From an uncultured Desulfocapsa sp. (GTDB lineage Bacteria > Desulfobacterota > Desulfobulbia > Desulfobulbales > Desulfocapsaceae): a DNA stretch of 52,401 nucleotides. Shown here one piece after another: positions 17,555 through 25,453 of the stretch. Numbering within the stretch: position 1 is the first letter of the stretch; each line of letters opens with the position of its first letter. Both the position numbers and the translations under genes were made by a program. The notes below the pieces were generated by a model, which saw nothing but the letters and a program-made list of their open reading frames with translations, had not been told where the DNA came from and did not search any database. Where the stretch lies: assembly GCA_947311435.1 (NCBI GenBank), contig CAMZKT010000021.1:1-52401 (forward strand), in the 5' to 3' direction.

Positions 17555-18613
17555 TTATTTTTTAAAAGGAGCGGGTTTCTTTTTCGGTGCGTGTTCGTTA
17601 AGAACGATTCCATCGATTTTCCCATTGCCGGATTCAATGACAATTTTGGTTTCTTTCAGGTGCTCTTTCGTTGTACCCGATTGCTTGGTAATGAGAAGGA
17701 AATAATCAGCCTCAGATGTGAGCGAGACAATATTGACGTTATTTCGATTTGGCAAAAGAACCGGTGATGTATCGAAAATGATCAGGTCATATTGGGGACG
17801 GATTTGCTGAAGAAGTTTGGGGATATGTGAGTATCGCAGGAAATCCGAGAAGTTTTCACAGGGATCCCCGGCAGTGATAACGCTGAGATTCTCAACCCCT
17901 GTTTCTTTTACCACCGCCTGCCATGGGAGGTTGTCCTGGATCAGGTTGGTGAAACCGTACGACTGGGGAAGTGTGAAAAATTCATGTAAACCAGCCCGCC
18001 GCATGTTGCAGTCAATGAGCAGAACAGATTTTTGACAGGAGCAGGCTGCATTATACCCAAGCGCGGCCGCGAGGAGACTGCTTCCGGTGTTATCGTGGGG
18101 ACTAGCTATAAGGAGGACGTTGCCACCAATTTCTTCAAGATGAGTGAATATCTTTTCGCGTATCCGAGTGAGTTCGGCATAATGATATGCGCTTTCAATG
18201 ATGGGTTTTATTAAATATTGTTCCTGCTTTACAGGTGGGTGTGCAATATCTGTGGAAAGTGAGCGTATCGGCCTGACGGGACGCTGGTTCTCCGAACCGT
18301 TGTTTTTATCTGTTTGTGTGTTTGGGAGAATGACAAAGTTGACATTTCCGTTAAGGGGGGAGTCACTTGCCTCTGTTTGAACACCTGAAATTGCATCTGG
18401 AGATACAGCCATATCTTCGAGGTCAATACCATCAAGTGGGTTCAACTCAAACAAGGCATCGTCACTGTGTGTTCTTTCTGTTGGTGCGACAGCACTGAGA
18501 GTTTCTGGAGAGACACAAATATCAGGAATGTCCAATCCTTCGAAGGGATCGAACTTGTCTCCTGGATGAATGGTGCTGCATATATCAGGTTCACTTGTCT
18601 TTTGTTGTGACAT
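17555..18613 (-). CDS. CpsD/CapB-like BY-kinase homologue with degenerate P-loop
   Basis: 352 residues. The C-terminal half (about 160-350) has the fold of bacterial tyrosine kinases: the Walker A' region is LLIDCNMRRAGLH (200-210) and Walker B is LIIFDTSPVL. The expected Walker A at 171-181 reads SPHDNTGSSLL, so the GEGKS/T lysine is missing, and there is no C-terminal tyrosine cluster. It is probably not an active kinase but a pseudo-enzyme partner of Wzz. The N-terminal 130 residues are low in homology and carry two copies of a roughly 22-residue motif (21-42 and about 57-78) of the form P-[FL]-[ED]-G-[LI]-D, then VSP-[ED], then S-[AG]-V. First gene of the exosortase/EPS operon. Confidence 0.8.
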   Translation of the reverse strand: MSQQKTSEPDICSTIHPGDKFDPFEGLDIPDICVSPETLSAVAPTERTHSDDALFELNPLDGIDLEDMAVSPDAISGVQTEASDSPLNGNVNFVILPNTQTDKNNGSENQRPVRPIRSLSTDIAHPPVKQEQYLIKPIIESAYHYAELTRIREKIFTHLEEIGGNVLLIASPHDNTGSSLLAAALGYNAACSCQKSVLLIDCNMRRAGLHEFFTLPQSYGFTNLIQDNLPWQAVVKETGVENLSVITAGDPCENFSDFLRYSHIPKLLQQIRPQYDLIIFDTSPVLLPNRNNVNIVSLTSEADYFLLITKQSGTTKEHLKETKIVIESGNGKIDGIVLNEHAPKKKPAPFKK

Positions 18614-18804
18614 AGTTCTCAGCGATCAGAATAGGAGAAATTACGTTATTGACATGGGCGTTGATTCACTCCCAATGTCACAGTCTAACATATTAAAGTT
18701 CCTCTTGCCAAGGACTAAGGGCATGAGAAATAGATAAAGAATTACAAGCGATGAGGCCAGAATGAATCGCCTGCCAACGCGTTCCTGATTTGATATGAAG
18801 TGCC
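18614..18804. promoter_or_regulatory. Promoter region of the exosortase/EPS operon (inferred)
   Basis: 191 nt between the orphan parA (which ends at 18805, read leftwards) and the first gene of the seven-gene minus-strand operon. By position it must contain the operon promoter, if the operon is not read through from parA. I looked for a sigma-54 element (GG-N10-GC) for the nearby GlrR-like regulator and found only a poor partial match (TTGGCAAGAGG with TT in place of GC), so I do not call one. Confidence 0.3.
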
Positions 18805-19635
18805 TCAAACAAATTGTTTTCCATAAATGACACTGAAAATTTCAAGAAGTTCGTTGCTCAATGCCGAGTAATCGGCTGCTCCATTGCTGTCTGGTGCAGA
18901 TTCAAAGATTGTTTTTCTGGCAACATGCGCTATATCAATTTCAGGACAATTACGTATGCAGGTGTTAAATATGCCTACCCCTTTCTTGGAAAAATATTTA
19001 TTTATTAGACCGACATTGTTAAGAGAATTCCCCCACTCGGGGTCGTACTTGGTGATAAGGACAGCAAGTAATTGGAGCTTTTGATTATGCTTCCTCATGG
19101 CTCCTATCAGATCAAGGTAGGCAGCAAGGCCATCCAAAGAAAATTGATCGGAAGGTGGAATAGGAATAATAACATAGTCTGAGGCCATGAGAGCATTGTT
19201 CATCATAACTCCCAGATTAGGCGGAGTATCAAAAAAGACAAAATCGTAATGATTTAATGCCGGATCTTTGCTGATCAATCGACTGATACCCATAACAGCA
19301 TCAGATTGCTGGGCGACTTTTCGTTCCCACAGCATGCAACGCGCTGTATTTGGTATTATCTTAATTCTCGGGTGGTAGGTGCTGCAAACGATACCAGACA
19401 GAAGACCTTCACCTTCAGTGGCTTCAAGGGCATCAATAAGAGAATATTTCGTTTGATCCTTAGTATTATTTAGGAGTATGGAAGAACAATTGGATTGGGG
19501 GTCAGTGTCTATAATAAGTATTTTTTTTCCGTGTCTTACAAGGCTGCTGGCCAGGTTGATAACAGAAGTCGTTTTTCCCACTCCTCCTTTTCTATTTCCC
19601 AGGGTAATGAATATGGGTGGATCTTGACGTGTCAT
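18805..19635 (-). CDS. Orphan ParA-family ATPase
   Basis: 276 residues from the ATG at 19635, chosen because PPIFITLGNRKGGVGKTT is the usual ParA N-terminus. The deviant Walker A KGGVGKTT is at 16-23, Walker A' is IDTDPQSN and Walker B is FVFFDTPPNLG. ParA proteins bind DNA or cell poles in an ATP-dependent way and position chromosomes, plasmids or protein complexes. No parB or parS is nearby. It stands upstream of the exosortase/EPS operon in the same direction and may position the polysaccharide machinery (inference). Four Cys in the C-terminal third are unusual. A palindromic operator candidate lies 11-30 nt upstream. Confidence 0.85.
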   Translation of the reverse strand: MTRQDPPIFITLGNRKGGVGKTTSVINLASSLVRHGKKILIIDTDPQSNCSSILLNNTKDQTKYSLIDALEATEGEGLLSGIVCSTYHPRIKIIPNTARCMLWERKVAQQSDAVMGISRLISKDPALNHYDFVFFDTPPNLGVMMNNALMASDYVIIPIPPSDQFSLDGLAAYLDLIGAMRKHNQKLQLLAVLITKYDPEWGNSLNNVGLINKYFSKKGVGIFNTCIRNCPEIDIAHVARKTIFESAPDSNGAADYSALSNELLEIFSVIYGKQFV

Positions 19636-19645
19636 ATGATGATAC

Positions 19646-19665
19646 CTGTTAACAGAATCTGTTAA
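19646..19665. promoter_or_regulatory. Operator-like palindrome upstream of parA
   Basis: TTAACAG-AAT-CTGTTAA (19649-19665) is a perfect 7-bp inverted repeat with 3-nt spacer. It overlaps a second perfect palindrome, CTGTTAACAG (19646-19655), so the heptamer CTGTTAA occurs twice in direct orientation, 13 nt apart. It lies 11-30 nt upstream of the parA start, where a bound protein would block translation initiation or transcription. A plus-strand TATAAT box sits at 19697-19702. This is consistent with an autoregulatory operator, but the binding protein is unknown. Confidence 0.45.
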
Positions 19666-19804
19666 ATTGTTTAAAGAAACTTGTTTAGAAAAAGAGTATA
19701 ATACAAGATTCAAAATAGCAAGCTGGAATTATAAGGGTTTACTGGAATTTTACTCTCATAAAAAGAAGTAATAAATACCTGTTCTTCAATTAAAGGAATT
19801 AATA

Positions 19805-20161
19805 ATGAGTAACGCATTAAAAGGAATATTGTTCTCCGCTTTGATTTTCCCAGGTGCCGGGCAAATTATCTTAACGAAATATCGTCGTGGTGCCGGTTTT
19901 CTTTGTGTCGCATCAGTGAGTGGTCTGGTGTTTGTCGCTGCCCTTGTCCGACAAGCCGTTGAGAGATTACAGGAAGTTGTTGCTCAGGGCGGGGTTGTCA
20001 CCGTCCCCGAGGTAATGAAGATTCTCACGGAACTTTCTACCTATGTATCTTCCGTGTTGATGATCCTTTCCTTTCTTGTGCTGTTCTGTTGCTGGTTATT
20101 TTCAGTTGTAGATGCGTGGCGAGTAGGGACTGAACTTGATCGGAAGTCGGCTGATGTTTAA
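19805..20161 (+). CDS. Small membrane protein, unknown function
   Basis: 118 residues with AAGGAAT 6-7 nt before the ATG. It has three probable membrane helices: about 5-25 (containing FPGAGQI, a motif of TM2-like small membrane proteins), 30-50 and 85-108. The loop between helices 2 and 3 is amphipathic. It is transcribed divergently from parA and alone on the plus strand between two minus-strand operons. I recognise no function. Confidence 0.65.
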   Translation: MSNALKGILFSALIFPGAGQIILTKYRRGAGFLCVASVSGLVFVAALVRQAVERLQEVVAQGGVVTVPEVMKILTELSTYVSSVLMILSFLVLFCCWLFSVVDAWRVGTELDRKSADV

Positions 20162-20249
20162 TGGACTCGTAAAAATGTCAATTGAGAGATGGGTAAACAA
20201 AAAATACAGCAATGAAGCAGGTGAAGAGTTTTTACGACGCCATCAAATG

Positions 20250-20534
20250 TTATTTTCTTAACGCTCGTCTTCGGTCTCCAAGTTTGTCTAATTCTTTTAT
20301 CGCATCGTGGTAACGCACACTTCTACGGCATTCTCCCAGAATAAGTAAGGCTATCGAAATGTGTATGATAGTGAGAATTGTTCCGTAAGGGGAGGGGCCA
20401 TGTAAGGATTTGTAGAGGAGGTGTACAGCCAGGCTACCCACTGCCATGATCCGGAGAGGTAATACCCAGCGCAGGCAGAAAACAGCTCGCTCGGAATTTG
20501 AGTAACGGTGGGTGAGTTTTTTGCAACAGCTCAT
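20250..20534 (-). CDS. Small membrane protein coupled to sbcC
   Basis: 94 residues. Its ATG overlaps the sbcC stop codon by 4 nt (ATGA), which indicates translational coupling. Two membrane helices (about 25-45 and 52-68) are flanked by basic termini (SCCKK at the start and RRRALRK at the end). An unusual Cys-Cys pair is at residues 3-4. I recognise no family. The coupling implies co-expression with the SbcCD nuclease, but there is no direct sign of a shared function. Confidence 0.65.
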   Translation of the reverse strand: MSCCKKLTHRYSNSERAVFCLRWVLPLRIMAVGSLAVHLLYKSLHGPSPYGTILTIIHISIALLILGECRRSVRYHDAIKELDKLGDRRRALRK

Positions 20535-23500
20535 ATTCTCTCCATTGTCACTCCGGGGCCCTTGATACTGCTTTTTCCTCCGCTTCCGGGAACTATTTCT
20601 ATTTGTAGGGGGATTCGGTCTCTTAAAGCTGCAACGTGAGAGATGATTCCGATAAGCTTGTCTTCATCGCGAAGCCCTGCAAGGGTCTCCAGTGCAGATT
20701 CAAGTGCTTCTTCGTCAAGTGTCCCAAAGCCTTCGTCGAGAAAAAGGGAGTCTACCCTGACATTTTGAGATGCCATTTTAGACAGGCCGAGAGCAAGAGC
20801 CAAGCTCACAAGAAAAGCCTCTCCTCCTGAAAGATTTTTAGTAGATCGAATTTCATCTGACTGGTATGTGTCGATGACGTTTAGGTCAAGAGGAGCTTCG
20901 TTATCCCGGATCAGAATGTACCGGTCACTCATGTCTTGCAGATGTGTATTCGCATGGAGAACCATCATCTCAAAGGTGAGTCCCTGTGCGAAGTTTCTGA
21001 ATGTATGTCCGTCAGATGAACCGATGAGCATATGCAGGCGCTTCCATCTTCCCAGGATTTTTTCCTGGATGTCTCTCATTGCACGCTGCTCTTTTGATAG
21101 GCACTTATTCTCGTTGTTTAGCTTTAATTTTTCTTTTTCCGTGATTATTTGTTCCTGAAGCGTTTCCCGCAGCTTTTCCAATTCTTCCAGTTGGGTGTGT
21201 ATTTCTTTGGTAGTGAGCTTGCACTGCGAATTTTTTTTTGCACGTTGTAGCGCGAGTTCCTTGTCTTTGTACAATGCCTGCAGTTCTGTTTTTCTTGTCT
21301 GTAGTTTCTCTTGCAACTCTTGTAATTCCTGCAGCTCTGCACCTGGGAGCTTTGCATCAAGAAATTCCTGCGTGTTGGAGAAGCAGGAGGTGTTAATGGC
21401 CTGTTCGACAAGATTCCTCTGCTCATCAATTTTAGTCTTTCTTATGCTGTCTTCCATTTTCAGTCTGTTGAGTAAGGCATGGGTGCTGACGGTTTCTTGC
21501 TCAAGTGTGACGACTTCTTTTTGTAAAAGGTCATATTGTTCTCGTGCCATTTGTACCTTTTGTTCCAAACGTTGAGATTCTTCTCTCGGTTCTTTTGCGC
21601 CAAAGAGTCGTATCCGTTCTTTTTCTGTTTCATCCAGAACATCCAGCGTTTTATGGCGGAATTCTTCTTCTTCCTGTATCTGCTTATGAAGTTGTCGGAT
21701 GGCCTGTTTTTCCTGCTCAATACTGGAGCAAAGAGAGGAAATCTGAGGGGCGATTGTTTGCTCAATGCTAATCTTTTCCTTCCATTCATTGACTCTCATA
21801 TTCAACGATTCAAGTATGGCAGAAAGATTGAGGGCATTAGGTTTACCCACCCCGTAGTCTTTTGTTTTTGCAGAGAGATCATCACTCAGTTTTTTGATTT
21901 CCTGTGAAGACTTGGTAAGCTGTTCGGATAAGGTTTGCGCTTCTTTCTCCGTGGAAGATACGGAATGACCTGCTTTCAGGAGAGCATGTTCAAGCTGCTG
22001 CATGGTGGTTGTCAGCCTGGACTTGTTTTTCTGCGCGAGATCAAATTCCATGTTGTGTTGTTCAAGGAAGACACAGTCCTGCTCAAGTTGCTGCGCCTCT
22101 TTTTTCAGCACCTGGTATTGTTTTTCCAACTGCGTGAGATTGATTTTATTCAACGGAGGGAGTTCCAGGCTCGACAGAAGTTGTTCGCAGTCTTTTTGTC
22201 CCTGCTGAATCTGTTGCTCTATTTCCTTTTGCTGGTACAGACGAGCTTTTAAATTTTCTTCTGTAATGATACTTAAACGTGTGAACTGGTTGTTCTTCTC
22301 GGTACAATCCTTCAGAGCAGTCTGATTCTTTTGCAGGAGCTGTTCTTCGGTGGAAATTTCAGGGATGTTTCCATGATTATACGGATGATGAATGGAACCA
22401 CACAGTGGGCAGGGAACATCATCCTGAAGTCGCTTTCTTTCTTCTTCCAGGCTTTGGATATGATTCAAAAGCCGTACATTTTTTTCAAGGAGGTCGATGT
22501 CCTTTTGTAGCGTTTTCAGGCGTTCCCTGTTCTCATGGAGAGCTGTTGTATACTCTGTTTTCTGTTTGGACAGGCTATCAACTTTATGGTGAAGCTTTTG
22601 CAGCTGCTCGTTTTTCGTTTTTTGTTCCCCAAGCAATGATAAAAGCTCATTAAACGCAATTTCCTTGGTGCGTATCTGGAAAAGACTCTGTTGCAGATCG
22701 TTGACTGCTGCTCCCCGAAACAGGCTGCTGACTTTTGCTTCTATCCTTTCAATATGTTGGTTCGAAAGTAAAATCTGCTGTTGAATATTCTCTTTATCTC
22801 GCTCAAGCTGTTTCTCGGCAAGTTTTTTTTGTGCTTTTTTTTCTGTAATTTTCCTTTGTTGTACTTCCAGTATCTGCTGCTGCTCATGGAGTTGGCCAAT
22901 CCTTGCAATTTGCAGGCGTATGGCACCAAGCTCTTCAATCAGTTTTCCATCGGACGTGTGCTCTTCAAAAAAAACTTCCAGTTGTTCTTTTTGTGTCTGT
23001 TGTTTACTCAGATCCCGTTGGAGTGTTGCGACCTGATTCAGGTGCTTTTTTTTTGTGGACTTTCTTGCTGATATCTTTTCGGCCAGCTCCTTGAGAGTAT
23101 TTCTCATCGTCAGGACTGAGTGGTCAAGTTTCTGAATAGTTTGTATGAGGAGCAGTCCTGACTCTCTTGAGTCTTCTGTCTGCAGCAGACTGTTCTTTGC
23201 TGCTTCCGCAAGATCCTTTCTGGTCTTCAGGCGTGCGGTGAGATCACCGTGTTTTTCTTCCAGGAGACTGCATTCCTTGAGTGCACTATTCTCTTCCTGC
23301 AATAACTTTTCCAGCTCAGCGTACAGTGGCTCCAGAAGTTTTGCTGCAAGGGCAGGCTGTAATGTGTCGAGCTCCGGTTCCTTTTCCTGTTCTTTTTCCT
23401 CTAAGAGAATAAGTTCCTGCATGCAAAGTTCTTTTTCTGTCAGGAGCCTGCTGGTTATTTCAATTTGGGATTGTTGTGTATGGAGCGTTTTTATCTGGGT

Positions 23501-24208
23501 TTTGTAGACTAAAGCTTCTTTTTCTGTGTCGAGGATTGTTGTGTAGAGTTCTTTCTCCATCTGCGGTGTAAGAAGATGGATATGTTCAAGGCCCTGTTTT
23601 GTTTCGTCGAATTTTCTTTGTTCCACTCCGAGGCGTTCGTGTACCTGTATGGATATCTGTGAATATATTTCCGTACCCGTAATTTGCTCAAGAATAGGTG
23701 CACGCTCATTCGCTGATGCCTGTAAAAAAGCAGCGAATCTTCCCTGGGCAAGAAGAGTCGAACGGGTGAAACGGTCAAAATCCATACCTGTCACTTCTTC
23801 GACTTTATTTGCAACCTTGCGAATGCTGCTTGCGAGGATGGTTCCGTTTGTACAATCTGCAATTTCGTGTTTGGGTTGCTGTAGCTCTCCACCGGGCCTT
23901 TGTCGGGAACGGTGTTGTGACCAGTGGCAACGGAACTGCCCTTTGGTGGTTGAAAATTCGACCTCGGCAAAGCAGGATCCGGTGTGTCTAGTCATGATTT
24001 CATTGGATGATTTTGTGACTTTTCCAAGGCGTGGTGTGGCACCATATAATGCAAGGCAAATTCCGTCGAGCAGAGTGGATTTTCCGGCCCCCGTCGGGCC
24101 TGTAATGGCAAAAAGACTGTGTTGAGAATACGTGGGATCTGTGAAGTCAATTTGCCATTTACCACTAAGAGAGTTCAGGTTCTGGCAACGGATCCGTATT
24201 ATTTTCAT
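20531..24208 (-). CDS. sbcC: Exonuclease subunit SbcC (Rad50-type ATPase)
   Basis: 1225 residues, somewhat longer than E. coli SbcC. The N-terminal ATPase lobe begins MKIIRIRCQNLNSLSG and has Walker A GPTGAGKST at about 36-44. Long coiled coils flank the central zinc hook CPLC (Cys600 and Cys603), which joins two molecules. The C-terminal lobe has the ABC signature NLSGGEAFL, Walker B SLFLDEGFGTLD and a D-loop/His switch (IISHV). With SbcD it forms the Mre11-Rad50-like complex that opens hairpins and trims protein-blocked DNA ends. It starts 1 nt after the sbcD stop and overlaps the small membrane gene downstream. Confidence 0.95.
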   Translation of the reverse strand: MKIIRIRCQNLNSLSGKWQIDFTDPTYSQHSLFAITGPTGAGKSTLLDGICLALYGATPRLGKVTKSSNEIMTRHTGSCFAEVEFSTTKGQFRCHWSQHRSRQRPGGELQQPKHEIADCTNGTILASSIRKVANKVEEVTGMDFDRFTRSTLLAQGRFAAFLQASANERAPILEQITGTEIYSQISIQVHERLGVEQRKFDETKQGLEHIHLLTPQMEKELYTTILDTEKEALVYKTQIKTLHTQQSQIEITSRLLTEKELCMQELILLEEKEQEKEPELDTLQPALAAKLLEPLYAELEKLLQEENSALKECSLLEEKHGDLTARLKTRKDLAEAAKNSLLQTEDSRESGLLLIQTIQKLDHSVLTMRNTLKELAEKISARKSTKKKHLNQVATLQRDLSKQQTQKEQLEVFFEEHTSDGKLIEELGAIRLQIARIGQLHEQQQILEVQQRKITEKKAQKKLAEKQLERDKENIQQQILLSNQHIERIEAKVSSLFRGAAVNDLQQSLFQIRTKEIAFNELLSLLGEQKTKNEQLQKLHHKVDSLSKQKTEYTTALHENRERLKTLQKDIDLLEKNVRLLNHIQSLEEERKRLQDDVPCPLCGSIHHPYNHGNIPEISTEEQLLQKNQTALKDCTEKNNQFTRLSIITEENLKARLYQQKEIEQQIQQGQKDCEQLLSSLELPPLNKINLTQLEKQYQVLKKEAQQLEQDCVFLEQHNMEFDLAQKNKSRLTTTMQQLEHALLKAGHSVSSTEKEAQTLSEQLTKSSQEIKKLSDDLSAKTKDYGVGKPNALNLSAILESLNMRVNEWKEKISIEQTIAPQISSLCSSIEQEKQAIRQLHKQIQEEEEFRHKTLDVLDETEKERIRLFGAKEPREESQRLEQKVQMAREQYDLLQKEVVTLEQETVSTHALLNRLKMEDSIRKTKIDEQRNLVEQAINTSCFSNTQEFLDAKLPGAELQELQELQEKLQTRKTELQALYKDKELALQRAKKNSQCKLTTKEIHTQLEELEKLRETLQEQIITEKEKLKLNNENKCLSKEQRAMRDIQEKILGRWKRLHMLIGSSDGHTFRNFAQGLTFEMMVLHANTHLQDMSDRYILIRDNEAPLDLNVIDTYQSDEIRSTKNLSGGEAFLVSLALALGLSKMASQNVRVDSLFLDEGFGTLDEEALESALETLAGLRDEDKLIGIISHVAALRDRIPLQIEIVPGSGGKSSIKGPGVTMERI

Positions 24209-24209
24209 G

Positions 24210-25442
24210 TTATTGTCTTTGTTCCTTGTGTTCGCTCTGGCTCAGTGCGTCGAGGCTCGTTTCAAAGTCAAGGATGAGTTCCTGGTGCTGTGCCAGCGGG
24301 ATATCATTCTGTTCGAGGCATCGTTGGAAGACCTGTCGCGGGCTTAACTCATCAAGAGTTTTAACTTCTGATGATTGTTGCAGGATGTGATTGTATCTAC
24401 GTTTATTGCTGATCCGAAGCACTTCAAGTTTTGTTTCTTTTAGGGCAGAAGCAATTTGATTCTGCAGGTCGTCAATCAGAGTTTCTCCCCTATAGTGAAT
24501 TTCAAGCAGTATTGAGTCTCCTGTTGCAGTAAGTTGATGGATTTTCTGCAGTATATGTTCTAGATCACCGGAGATACTATGGAGTTGCTGAAAACAGGGT
24601 ACTGGCACTTCCTGGACGGTCATTGTTTCTGAGAAATCGACAAGAAGAACGACCTTTTTTTCCCCGGCTTCTGCAAAGGACATGGCAAGAGGGGAGCCTG
24701 AGTAGCGTCGGTTGTTTTGTTTTGCCAGTACTTGTGGAAGGTGGAGGTGACCAAGGGCCAGGTAATCTATGTCCTTCGAGAAACAGTCGAGGCCAATTCG
24801 TAACAGAGTTCCCACGTAAAGCTCTCGGATTCCGTCACCTTGTCTTGTTTGGCCTCCCTGACAAAAAAGGTGTCCTGTGGCAATTAAGGGGATTTTTTTT
24901 TGAATCTGTTTTTGTTTTTCATGAGCAAGTGCCAGAAGTGAGGAGTAGTGATTGTGAATACCCTGGATTAATTTCTGCTGTTTGTCCCCGAGGCTTTCCC
25001 CTGCAGCTGATAACCGTATGTCTTTATCGCGAAGGTATGGAACTGCAAGGATAATTGCCTCCGGAGTGTTGTTACCGTCATGAAGAACAATAAGCTCGTC
25101 AGAAATGTTCCGGGGTGCACTGCCAATGACATGAATGTTTAAAAAGTGCAGAAGCTCGCGGGGTGCATTTAACAGTGCCGGAGAATCGTGATTTCCTCCA
25201 ACAATGATAATATGGCGACAACAGGAACTTGAAATTCGTGAAAGAAACTCATAATACATTGCAAGCGTTTTGTTGGGAGGTGCCTGGCTGTCAAAGACAT
25301 CTCCCGCAACAATAAGCAATTCCACGCCATTGAGTTCAATGATTGTTTCCAGCCATTGAAGAAACTTTGCAAACTCCTCATGCCGCTGCCTGCCGTAGAA
25401 CTTGTGGCCGAGGTGCCAGTCAGAAGTGTGGAGTATTTTCAT
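24210..25442 (-). CDS. sbcD: Exonuclease subunit SbcD (Mre11-type nuclease)
   Basis: 410 residues, normal length. Calcineurin-type metallophosphatase motifs are all present: HTSDWHLGH near the N-terminus, VAGDVFDS, GGNHDS, then the C-terminal metal ligands in ATGHLFC and LALGHLHLPQ. It is the Mn-dependent nuclease subunit of the SbcCD complex. The gene sits between fapA (11 nt upstream) and sbcC (1 nt downstream) in one operon. Confidence 0.95.
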   Translation of the reverse strand: MKILHTSDWHLGHKFYGRQRHEEFAKFLQWLETIIELNGVELLIVAGDVFDSQAPPNKTLAMYYEFLSRISSSCCRHIIIVGGNHDSPALLNAPRELLHFLNIHVIGSAPRNISDELIVLHDGNNTPEAIILAVPYLRDKDIRLSAAGESLGDKQQKLIQGIHNHYSSLLALAHEKQKQIQKKIPLIATGHLFCQGGQTRQGDGIRELYVGTLLRIGLDCFSKDIDYLALGHLHLPQVLAKQNNRRYSGSPLAMSFAEAGEKKVVLLVDFSETMTVQEVPVPCFQQLHSISGDLEHILQKIHQLTATGDSILLEIHYRGETLIDDLQNQIASALKETKLEVLRISNKRRYNHILQQSSEVKTLDELSPRQVFQRCLEQNDIPLAQHQELILDFETSLDALSQSEHKEQRQ

Positions 25443-25453
25443 GTTATCCTGTG

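Noticed and set aside
18614-18804. Sigma-54 promoter for the EPS operon
   Set aside because: TTGGCAAGAGGAACTTT has GG but TT instead of GC at the required distance.
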